A stretch of DNA of 64,000 nt. It comes from Pseudomonas mendocina. Its GTDB lineage: Bacteria > Pseudomonadota > Gammaproteobacteria > Pseudomonadales > Pseudomonadaceae. Position numbers and translations under genes: made by a program. How positions within the stretch are numbered: position 1 is the stretch's first letter; each line of letters opens with the position of its first letter. Below are positions 15,938 to 22,351 of the stretch, piece by piece. The stretch is taken from positions 3,224,001-3,288,000 of the forward strand of contig CP148074.1 of NCBI GenBank assembly GCA_037482215.1, given 5' to 3'. The notes below the pieces were generated by a model. The model was not told where the DNA came from. It made no database searches and saw nothing but the letters and a program-made list of their open reading frames with translations.

Positions 15938-17388
15938 TGGCTAACCCATCCTAAGAAAATTTCCTTGGCCTTGGGGTCTGTCTGCATCAGATTTATCAGA
16001 TACTTAAACACAGCCATGTTTTTCCGGCAAAAAGCCGACTCGGACTTACGGCCTAAAATGTCCTTGTACATGGCATGGTGGAAGACTGGATCAGCGCCAC
16101 AGAACGGCTCAAATGCACACTCCGAGCACATCGGTGCACTTAGGGTGAACGAACCTTCAAGGGCGTCTAGAAGCTTGTCAGACAGCATGATCTGCTCATA
16201 GGAGTCAGTCATGATGTTGCCTAAATTGAACGATTCGTCTCCCATCTCAGCCAACATGCGGCTTTCATCTGATGCGTAGACCGAACCATCGTAGTTAAAC
16301 ACGATGGCTGAAATACCCGCACCGGCAGGATTCATCAAGTCAACATAGCCAGGGTCTTGGCTTGTAAGCATTTTCTTAAGCACTAGCATGGCGTAGTGCT
16401 CCACAAATCGGGTGCCTTGCTTGTTCAGCTCAAGGATGTACTCAAGCCCTTTCTTATAGAAATCCATCCAGCGATCTACGTCATAGCCAGAGTATTTCTT
16501 GGTTTTGATAGCAAACCCGTAAGGCGAAAGCGACCGCAAGAATATCCCCTCAAAGCCAAGATCAATGAATTCATCGATGATCTCTTTGGGGCGATCAAGG
16601 CTCTTTTCCGTAGTCGTCATCAGGGCCGATACGCTGTAATACCCCAGAGCTTCTCGCGCTTTGCTGAGGCCTCTGATGAAGCGCTGATAGCTGTCCTTAC
16701 CTGGGCGAGGCCTGTTTGAGTTGTGGAGATCCTCAGGGCCATCAAGTGAGGTTGAGATGTGGATGTCATGATCACGACAGAAATCTAGAATCTCGTCTGT
16801 CACCAGCGAAAGGGTAGTTGCGATAATAAAACGAAGCTCTCGCCGCTCAGTGATGTTGCGCTTCTCAGCCTCCAACACCACATACTTAACCATCTCAAAA
16901 TTCAGCAGCGGCTCGCCACCTTGGAACTCTATTTTTATAGCCGAATTCGGTGAGCGGAAAACGAAGTCTAGGTTTTTATCTGCCATCTCCTTGGTCATAT
17001 CGAACGCTCCTGCACCTTCCATCTGGCGGGAGACTTGACAGTAAGGGCAGCTATGGTCGCAGCGCAGTGTGACCACAAAAATGTGGAGGTTGGTGAAATT
17101 TGGTAGGCGCGAATACTTAGTTCGAACCTTCAGTGCCAGCAGGTTCACCGGGGAAATTTCATTCGGATAGCGAATGAAGTGCTTTGACCTAAGATCGGAG
17201 AACCACTTGCTGCCCTCAGTGAGAGTCTTATTCACCAGCCCATATAGGGTGCCGCCGTCCAAGACCAAATGCTCTCCTGCCATGTTGCTGACAACATATG
17301 AGTCGTCAGCAAGCCTGTCGAATTGAAAAGGCAGCAGCTCGTAAGCACCCTCAGTCTTGAAGGCGTCAATGCCCTGAAATTTGCTCAC
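15934..17388 (-). CDS. hxsB: His-Xaa-Ser system radical SAM maturase HxsB
   Basis: Radical SAM/SPASM-type maturase of 484 residues. The N-terminal 100 residues (YELLPFQFDRLADDSYVVSN) form the family's peptide-engaging or accessory part. CX3CX2C is at C110, C114 and C117 (TLRCDHSCPYCQ), followed by the GGE box (IKIEFQGGEPLLNF). The SPASM-like end has C421, C424, C430 and C454 (APMCSECAFEPFCGADP ... FCRKN), suggesting auxiliary iron-sulfur clusters as in peptide maturases. It starts with GTG overlapping the hxsD stop (GTGA). It is expected to act with HxsC and HxsD on HxsA in the cytoplasm before export. The chemistry is uncharacterised to my knowledge. Confidence 0.93.
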   Translation of the reverse strand: MSKFQGIDAFKTEGAYELLPFQFDRLADDSYVVSNMAGEHLVLDGGTLYGLVNKTLTEGSKWFSDLRSKHFIRYPNEISPVNLLALKVRTKYSRLPNFTNLHIFVVTLRCDHSCPYCQVSRQMEGAGAFDMTKEMADKNLDFVFRSPNSAIKIEFQGGEPLLNFEMVKYVVLEAEKRNITERRELRFIIATTLSLVTDEILDFCRDHDIHISTSLDGPEDLHNSNRPRPGKDSYQRFIRGLSKAREALGYYSVSALMTTTEKSLDRPKEIIDEFIDLGFEGIFLRSLSPYGFAIKTKKYSGYDVDRWMDFYKKGLEYILELNKQGTRFVEHYAMLVLKKMLTSQDPGYVDLMNPAGAGISAIVFNYDGSVYASDESRMLAEMGDESFNLGNIMTDSYEQIMLSDKLLDALEGSFTLSAPMCSECAFEPFCGADPVFHHAMYKDILGRKSESAFCRKNMAVFKYLINLMQTDPKAKEIFLGWVSQ

Positions 17389-17681
17389 TGAATTAGCCCG
17401 CTATTAGAGAATGCTACGCCAAGGATCATGTTTCTAATATTGGCAGTTTGTTCCTGTAGCTTAATTCTCAGCTGGTAATCCAGAACGTCCTTTCGGAACT
17501 CCTCGACCGCAACTCTAAAGGCCTCCTCAGAAGTTGTAATGTTTGCAAGCAGCTCACAGGTCAACGCTCCACCTTGGGCGCAAAGGCTCAATGTGAAGGC
17601 GTGTTGTCCTCGGTAAGCTGCTTTCTGAATCGACTCTGGGTTGTAAAGCTTTTCGTCAAAACTCAGAAAGACAGATGTCAT
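17385..17681 (-). CDS. hxsD: His-Xaa-Ser system protein HxsD
   Basis: A 98-residue protein between the repeat protein and the first radical SAM enzyme. It opens TSVFLSFDEKLYNPESIQKA and continues AAYRGQHAFTLSL and EEAFRVAVEEFRKDVLDYQL. This beta-then-helix layout is like the HxsD family and loosely like small RiPP recognition-element partners. Its start overlaps the hxsA stop (TGATG) and its stop overlaps the hxsB start. A role as substrate chaperone delivering HxsA to HxsB/HxsC is an inference from size and position. Confidence 0.85.
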   Translation of the reverse strand: MTSVFLSFDEKLYNPESIQKAAYRGQHAFTLSLCAQGGALTCELLANITTSEEAFRVAVEEFRKDVLDYQLRIKLQEQTANIRNMILGVAFSNSGLIQ

Positions 17682-17974
17682 CAGTACCCCGAAGCGTGCG
17701 AAGCATGTGAGGCGTGAGATGCGTGAGATGCGTGCGAGGCATGGGATGAGTGGTAAGCCATCATAACGCCACCAGCGCCGCGCTTGAGCACGAAGTTGAA
17801 GACGTTCCCACTGTCAGACTTGGCAGCAATAACTTCGTTTTCGGTAGTTTGAGCCTTAGGTGCTGTAGGCATTTCAGGTTCCAGTGCGGGGGCGGTAGGA
17901 ACGCTTGCTGTTGACTGGCCTGAGGTGAGAGCGGTTGCGAGAGCAGCCAAAGGGAGGAGGAACGGTCTTTTCAT
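17681..17974 (-). CDS. hxsA: His-Xaa-Ser repeat protein HxsA (substrate)
   Basis: A 97-residue protein. The N-terminus is a signal-peptide-like segment (MKRPFLLPLAALATALTSG) with small residues around 20-24 for cleavage. A Pro/Ala/Glu-rich linker (25-50) and a short conserved-looking stretch (SGNVFNFVLKRGAGGVMMAY, 55-74) follow. The protein ends with seven His-Xaa-Ser units, one HSS (75-77) and six HAS (78-95), then GY. ATG 17974 is preferred over 17983, because AAGAG lies 9 nt before it and overlaps the upstream ATG. The repeats are the likely modification targets of HxsB/HxsC. Possible outcomes such as metal-binding or cross-linked His/Ser arrays are speculation. It is the first gene of the operon. 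Confidence 0.92.
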   Translation of the reverse strand: MKRPFLLPLAALATALTSGQSTASVPTAPALEPEMPTAPKAQTTENEVIAAKSDSGNVFNFVLKRGAGGVMMAYHSSHASHASHASHASHASHASGY

Positions 17975-18006
17975 GTCACACATCTCTTGCGGTTAATGAG
18001 GACATT

Positions 18007-18036
18007 CTTTTAGTACAGGTGTGCACAAATGGTCAA
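18007..18036 (-). promoter_or_regulatory. putative hxs operon promoter with palindrome
   Basis: On the minus strand TTGACC (18036-18031) can serve as -35. TAAAAG (18012-18007, spacing 18) or TACTAA (18015-18010, spacing 15) can serve as -10. The spacer contains the perfect palindrome TGTGCACA (18020-18027), a possible operator. Prediction by eye only. Confidence 0.4.
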
Positions 18037-18067
18037 TATGAATCGTGAATAGCCCCGCTTTTCCTAG

Positions 18068-18166
18068 GGAAACTCTGAAAAAGCCCGTTTTTCGCGAAAC
18101 CGCTGCCCTGTATCCCGCATGGTTACTGGGCTGCATTTTTCGAGAAAGGACTTTTTCAGATCATCC
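18068..18166. mobile_element. 99-bp MITE-like element flanked by CTAG
   Basis: Ends GGAAACTCTGAAAAAG and, reversed, GGATGATCTGAAAAAG match at 13 of 16 positions. Both sides carry CTAG (18064-18067 and 18167-18170) as a likely 4-bp target duplication. It has no coding capacity. A CTAG duplication is typical of some IS5/IS1182-type transposases, which might mobilise it in trans. Confidence 0.6.
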
Positions 18167-18213
18167 CTAGGCAGCCTATGTCCACTTTTGGCCGTCCTCC
18201 GCCTGATGCGACA

Positions 18214-18271
18214 GGCTCAAAGCGGCCAGAAGCAGCCGCTTGGATGCGTCTACGAAACCAAGGGCGATTCA
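18214..18271 (+). mobile_element. IS3-family transposase remnant, left copy
   Basis: About 58 bp, ending in a 33-bp perfect inverted match to 19233-19265 (decoded YETKGDS of an IS3 transposase). The similarity stops abruptly at 18271. Confidence 0.6.
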
Positions 18272-18439
18272 TAGTACAAATGCTGTGCTATGCAGATGTG
18301 GCGCAGATTGCCGCCAGTGTGAGTTTTCGTGGTTGTGTAGACTTAATACTGATGAGGCTCGCGCATGCGCTACGCATGAGCAGTCAGTTATGCGCGCAGA
18401 CTGTGATGTCGGGCGGCGATCTTAGAGATAGGAGTTGTT

Positions 18440-19081
18440 GTGATACCAGAACGCTTACATGCTGACCTTAACCTGCGGGCCATTGAGCACAGTGCGGAGC
18501 TTTCTTGGATTGATAGCCCACTACCCGGGGTGCAAAGAAAACCTTTGTACCGTTTAGGTGCTGAGCAGGCGCGCGCAACCAGTGTGGTGCGTTACGCGCC
18601 GGGTAGTTATTTCAGTGAGCATGTACATGGCGGCGGTGAAGAGTTTTTAGTGCTTGAAGGCGTGTTTGAGGATGAGCACGGCCGCTACCCAGCGGGCAGT
18701 TATGTGCGTAACCCTCCCGGTAGTCGGCATACGCCTGGAGCGACTGAGGGATGTGTGATTTTTGTGCGGCTGCGGCAGTTTCACCCAGATGACAGCGTGC
18801 ACTTGGTTAGTTGTGTACAAGCTGAGAGTGAGCAGTTGCTGTTTGAAAATGAGCATGAGCGTGTCTGGATTCAACATCTCAGCGTCTACACCGAACTAAG
18901 TGTGGAAAACCCACGAGGCTTAGAAGTGCTGCTATTAGAGGGCTCGCTCGAAGGTGCCGACTTTAGCTTGCAGCCGCTGAGTTGGATGCGCTTGCCACCA
19001 GCGATGCCGTTAAAGGCCGTGGCAGGCATAAATGGCGCTCGGGTATGGATTAAAGATGCGCGAGCCGACTTAGGCTTTTGA
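18440..19081 (+). CDS. two-cupin, ChrR-like cupin protein
   Basis: A 213-residue protein with two consecutive cupin barrels. The first has the metal-site pattern (SYFSEHVHGGGEEFLVLEG and PPGSRHTPGATEG). The second (LEVLLLEGSLEGADFSLQPL) is degenerate. This layout recalls the C-terminal domain of ChrR anti-sigma factors and related stand-alone cupins. No N-terminal zinc-binding anti-sigma domain is present, so it is not an anti-sigma factor in itself. GTG at 18440 has AGGAG 6 nt upstream. The gene is flanked by inverted IS3 transposase remnants, suggesting that it entered as a passenger. Substrate unknown. Confidence 0.75.
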   Translation: MIPERLHADLNLRAIEHSAELSWIDSPLPGVQRKPLYRLGAEQARATSVVRYAPGSYFSEHVHGGGEEFLVLEGVFEDEHGRYPAGSYVRNPPGSRHTPGATEGCVIFVRLRQFHPDDSVHLVSCVQAESEQLLFENEHERVWIQHLSVYTELSVENPRGLEVLLLEGSLEGADFSLQPLSWMRLPPAMPLKAVAGINGARVWIKDARADLGF

Positions 19082-19142
19082 GGTACGTGCTGAGCACTTG
19101 CCAGGGTAATCCCCCATTTTTAGCACTCACCAGAAGTAAAGG

Positions 19143-19290
19143 TCATGCCACGAGGGCTAACTTCTGTTTTAGGGTGATGCCACCCAAGGCCATATTTGGC
19201 CGTTCTTGATTGTATGTCCAGATCCATCGCATTGAATCGCCCTTGGTTTCGTAGACGCATCCAAGTGACTGCTTTTGGCCGTTTGAGGCC
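19143..19290 (-). mobile_element. IS3-family transposase remnant, right copy
   Basis: Read on the minus strand it encodes the end of an IS3-type integrase domain: YETKGDSMRWIWTYNQERPN, then MALGGITLKQKLALVA and stop at 19143. The distal part (19233-19290) is an inverted copy of 18214-18271. It is only a fragment and not active. Confidence 0.8.
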
Positions 19291-19371
19291 GGATATGAGT
19301 AGGAGTGGATAGGCTCATCTCTGATGAGGCCTACAGCAAAAAATAATGCGCCCCCAAACCCGCAACCTCGT

Positions 19372-19956
19372 CTACACGGCTGGCGCTTGTGGCACTCGCA
19401 GTACCCTGCAAGCCCGCTTCACGGCAGCCGTTGAGATCCCCCAGTGCTTGGCCGTATCCGCAATGCTGGCCTTGTTCTCCTTCCTCCAGACTGCCACGGC
19501 CTGATCATCGATCACCTTCGGAGCACCCAGCTTCTTGCCTTGCGCCCTGGCTCGCTCGATCCCGGCCATCTGTCGTGCCTTGATATTGGCCCGCTCCAGT
19601 TCCGCCACGGCAGCCAGCATGGTGAGCATGGCTTTGCCGACTGGGCTGGATAGGTCGAAGCCTTCGCGCATCGAGACCACGGTCACGCCCTTGGCTTTCA
19701 GGGCTTCCACTGTTTCCAACACGTCGATGGTATCCCTGCCCAGGCGGTCGATGGCTGCCACGACAACCGTGTCTCCCTTCCTGGCGTAGGCGTGGAGTGC
19801 CTTGAAGCCCTCCCGTTGCAGTGCCTTGGTGGCCCCGCTGGTGGCCTCATCGGAGAACCACTCACTGACATTGAAGCGTTGGCTGATGGCGTGGCGCTGG
19901 GCCTCGGTGGTTTGGTCGTCGGTGCTGACTCGGACGTAGGCAATGGTGGCGGTCAT
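19372..19956 (-). CDS. serine recombinase (resolvase/invertase family)
   Basis: A 194-residue small serine recombinase. The N-terminal catalytic domain has the nucleophile region (IAYVRVSTDDQTTEAQR, Ser near 9) and the arginine/aspartate box (VVAAIDRLGRDTIDVLETVE). The SSPVGKAMLTMLAAVAELER segment leads into the long E helix. The C-terminal HTH is SIADTAKHWGISTAAVKRAC. Length and layout match Tn3-type resolvases or invertases. AAGGAG lies 9 nt before ATG 19956, so the longer frame to 19989 is rejected. No partner transposase is present, so it may act on the island (dimer resolution or inversion), or be a remnant of another element. Confidence 0.9.
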   Translation of the reverse strand: MTATIAYVRVSTDDQTTEAQRHAISQRFNVSEWFSDEATSGATKALQREGFKALHAYARKGDTVVVAAIDRLGRDTIDVLETVEALKAKGVTVVSMREGFDLSSPVGKAMLTMLAAVAELERANIKARQMAGIERARAQGKKLGAPKVIDDQAVAVWRKENKASIADTAKHWGISTAAVKRACRVLRVPQAPAV

Positions 19957-20147
19957 GGCTAATAGCTCCTTGAGCGCTAGGTGGATCACAAAGCTAGCTC
20001 AAGATGCTATTGGATGGATCGGTATAAATCAACAGTTCTGATCCATGCGAAGGCTGCAGCGTTTCGTCTGGCTCAAGCTGTGCTCAGGTTGGCTCGGAAG
20101 GTACACTTACTGAGCCATCACCGCTGCCGCATACCAGCAAGGCCTCT

Positions 20148-20156
20148 TGGTATAAT
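20148..20156 (+). promoter_or_regulatory. extended -10 promoter for the 292-residue gene
   Basis: TGGTATAAT is a consensus TATAAT with an extended TGn, about 29 bp before the ATG at 20185. No good -35 is visible, as usual for extended -10 promoters. It predicts good expression of the unknown gene. Confidence 0.55.
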
Positions 20157-20184
20157 CAGCACTGGCTAGACGCGGAAGAACGAC

Positions 20185-21063
20185 ATGCAGATTGATCTGA
20201 GGGCTGACTTTTTGGATCACGTCGTTGCCGAGTTACAGGCACTTGGCGTCCAGCCACCAAGTAATGACCTAACCGAGTGCGCCCTCCTGCTCTTCAAGTT
20301 GGAGCGTCGCTGCCCACATACACGCCCTAGGAACACAGCACTCGCAGCTACGTTCAAAGTACCTGCAGAGTTGCAACGAGGGTTTGACCGGCTAGTAGAG
20401 GCCATTCACAGAGGCGACCCACTCAAGCCATACCTCAGCCGTCAAACCTTCAACCCTGCCAAATCGGACGGTCTTCTGGACGACTGGGGCATCCTCCACT
20501 TCCACTTGGGGGAGAACATGCAAGCCAGTGGCCTGATCTCCGGCACCAAGGATGTAGCATTCGCACTAGTCAATGACGCTTGTGTTTACTTCATCGACTC
20601 CATGCCTCATGGCCCAGATCACCCAGATACCTGGGTTCAAGAAAATCTCGTCCACCTCATTGATCAAAACTGGCCGGAGCTGCTACCCAGCAGTGCAGTA
20701 GGAATGACACCAGACCAACTGTCACTGATACAGCGCCGCAATCTGAGAAAAAAACGTGTAAACGTCACCGTATCGAATACCTCAGGCGGCGCATTGTTTG
20801 CCCCCGGCGGAGGCTTCATGAGTAATGGCACAGCAATGGCCGACGTTATGAAGCTCCAGCGGCTGTACGCCGAACTGGACTATCTGGAAGCCCTTTTCAG
20901 GCAATACGAAGCAGCTATCAGAGAAGCTCTTGGCGAACCTGAGAGCGCCATCAAGCTACAGGGTCGGTTCTGCGGTGGATACGTAAGGATCTACGCCAGC
21001 AACGGGGCAGAGCTACAGCTCATCCAAGCAACTACCGGGGCAGAGGAAAACCCAAGAGCCTGA
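20185..21063 (+). CDS. unknown island protein with HFHLG motif
   Basis: A 292-residue soluble protein of no family I can name. The middle has a striking conserved-looking block: DDWGILHFHLGENMQASG (about 99-116), TKDVAFALVNDACVYFIDSM (120-140), PHG, and then LVHLIDQNWPELLP. The repeated His with a following acidic FID could be a catalytic or metal site. The C-terminal part contains a Gly-rich stretch (SNTSGGALFAPGGGFMSNG) and a helix (DVMKLQRLYAELDYLEALFR). It has a strong extended -10 promoter and stands alone at the island end next to the serine recombinase, a typical position for defence or toxin cargo. That role is inferred from position only. Confidence 0.6.
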   Translation: MQIDLRADFLDHVVAELQALGVQPPSNDLTECALLLFKLERRCPHTRPRNTALAATFKVPAELQRGFDRLVEAIHRGDPLKPYLSRQTFNPAKSDGLLDDWGILHFHLGENMQASGLISGTKDVAFALVNDACVYFIDSMPHGPDHPDTWVQENLVHLIDQNWPELLPSSAVGMTPDQLSLIQRRNLRKKRVNVTVSNTSGGALFAPGGGFMSNGTAMADVMKLQRLYAELDYLEALFRQYEAAIREALGEPESAIKLQGRFCGGYVRIYASNGAELQLIQATTGAEENPRA

Positions 21064-21235
21064 CCGGGGCACGAGGGGGAAAGGCGGTCAGAGCACCCCG
21101 CTAATGCCGGCTCAAAAATCTCTGTAAAAAATCCGCCCCTCTCCTCACAAGCTGCTAGATGAGTTTAGCCAAAGGCTCATGCACTGGTCGGTGAGGGAGT
21201 CGGGCAGATCTAGAACAGCCAAGCAGGGGTTGCCG

Positions 21236-21256
21236 TGGTACAAAAAACTGGTACAG
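21236..21256 (+). repeat. putative right integrase arm-binding repeats
   Basis: TGGTACAA and TGGTACAG start 13 bp apart, 75 bp inside the right core. They mirror the pair at 7586-7606 in sequence, spacing and distance from the core. Confidence 0.65.
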
Positions 21257-21331
21257 AATCCAAGGAAACAACTGCAGCAAGTCCAGTAGAATCAAGGCCT
21301 TAATGGGTAAGCGATAGCTCCGTGGGTTCGA

Positions 21332-21349
21332 TTCCCATCACCCGCTCCA
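21332..21349 (+). repeat. right attachment core (att), tRNA 3'-end like
   Basis: TTCCCATCACCCGCTCCA. Here the match to a tRNA T-arm extends further left (GTGGGTTCGA), but no anticodon arm or 5' half precedes it, so this is not a tRNA gene. Core chromosome starts to its right. Confidence 0.85.
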
Positions 21350-21363
21350 AATCGCAGAATCTA

Positions 21364-21400
21364 AAAGCCCCGACCGAGCTCACGCCGTCGGGGCTTTTTT
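21364..21400 (+). terminator. Rho-independent terminator after att core
   Basis: AAAGCCCCGAC pairs with GTCGGGGCTTT and is followed by a T run. It is the probable terminator of the original tRNA transcription unit. Confidence 0.85.
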
Positions 21401-21688
21401 GTTTCTGGCGTCCGCCAGGGTGTCGACAAAGTGTCGAAAACCCTGCCCCAAATAGCAATCCGCACATCAACGCAATAATCCCGATGCCCCAATAATCATC
21501 CGGGCGCCCCATCTAACCCAAAACTCCTAATATCTGTAGGAAGATTCCCAAACCTCTGAGCGAATCTTCTGAATTCTTTTCCCGGTGCTATTCTGCGCGC
21601 CCTTTTTACTTGCCCGGTTGTCAACGCCACTTTTCTTAAAGTCTGGCGTTTGGGTGTCCTATTGCCTGGAAAAGAGAGTTAAACGCCT

Positions 21689-22330
21689 ATGCCAATCAAT
21701 GTGCAGCTTGCCGATGACCATCCTCTTACCCTGATCGGGATTCAGACTCTGCTGGATAGCCACCCGGATATTCAGATTGCCGCCAAGGCATTCAGCGTGG
21801 ATGAGCTGCTGAGCAATTTGCAGGCGTTTCCCTGTGAGGTGTTGCTGACTGACCTGATGATGCCGGGCAGTGAGCAGGTGGACGGTATCCGCCTGATCCG
21901 CCGTTTGCGCACGCAGTACCCGCAGATGGGGATTGTGGTGATCACCATGTTGGATAACCCGGCGCTGTTAAACAGCGTGCTTAAGCTGGGGATTCAAGGG
22001 CTGGTGAGTAAGCGCGGGCTGATGAATGACTTGCCTAAGGCGGTGAATGCCAGCAACCGGTCACCCTTTATATCGCCTTCGCTGAAGAGCCTGCTGGATA
22101 CCAGCAAGGCGGTGCACGGCAAGCCGCTGATGGAGCCGGAGCAGTTGACGCCCCGCGAGATTGAGGTGCTGCGCCTGTACGGCAGCGGCATGAGTGTGAA
22201 CAACATTGCCCAGTACCTGTGCCGCAGTAAGCAGACCATCAGCACACAAAAGAGCAGTGCCATGCGCAAGCTCGGACTGGACACCTCGGCCAGTCTGTTT
22301 CTCTACATTCAGGAACACGGCCTCGCCTGA
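21689..22330 (+). CDS. NarL/LuxR-type response regulator
   Basis: A 213-residue regulator. The receiver domain has the acidic pair (LADDHPLTL), phospho-acceptor D55 (VLLTDLMMPG), the Thr/Ile switch (VVITML) and a conserved Lys position (LVSKRG). The C-terminal LuxR HTH is at about 148-195 (LTPREIEVLRLYGSGMSVNN ... ISTQKSSAMRKLG), like BvgA, EvgA and RcsB. The kinase gene begins 21 bp downstream, so they form one two-component operon in which the Hpt domain of the kinase should phosphorylate D55. Targets are unknown. Confidence 0.93.
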   Translation: MPINVQLADDHPLTLIGIQTLLDSHPDIQIAAKAFSVDELLSNLQAFPCEVLLTDLMMPGSEQVDGIRLIRRLRTQYPQMGIVVITMLDNPALLNSVLKLGIQGLVSKRGLMNDLPKAVNASNRSPFISPSLKSLLDTSKAVHGKPLMEPEQLTPREIEVLRLYGSGMSVNNIAQYLCRSKQTISTQKSSAMRKLGLDTSASLFLYIQEHGLA

Positions 22331-22351
22331 GCCGTGCCCCCGGAGCCTTTT

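Larger units (their letters stand above)
7494..21349. mobile_element. 13.9-kb integrative genomic island carrying the His-Xaa-Ser operon
   Basis: The unit is bounded by the same 18 bp, TTCCCATCACCCGCTCCA, in direct orientation at both ends. A tyrosine integrase gene is just inside the left end. Paired TGGTACAG repeats lie about 75 bp inside each core. The 18 bp equal the T-arm/acceptor 3' end of a glycine-type tRNA ending in CCA. Contents are phage-like (KilA-N, Bro-N, RNase HI), plus the hxs operon, a cupin gene, a serine recombinase and unknown genes. No structural phage or conjugation genes are seen, so it may be mobilised by a helper. Confidence 0.85.

Noticed and set aside
17688..17752. 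Short tandem repeats resembling a mini CRISPR or simple sequence repeat
   Set aside because: They are nine-base coding units of hxsA (His-Ala-Ser) in frame, without spacers.
20185..21063. Naming the unknown island gene a defence system
   Set aside because: Position and promoter suggest cargo, but no recognised defence domain is visible, so no function is assigned.
21290..21349. Possible tRNA-Gly gene at the right att core
   Set aside because: Only the T-arm and acceptor 3' strand are present; no D-arm, anticodon arm or matching 5' acceptor precede them.
21300..21512. Minus-strand 70-residue frame ending in RVMGIEPTELSLTH
   Set aside because: The MGIEPT string is the well-known antisense translation of a tRNA 3' end (GGGTTCGATTCCCATCACC); the frame spans the att core and a terminator.
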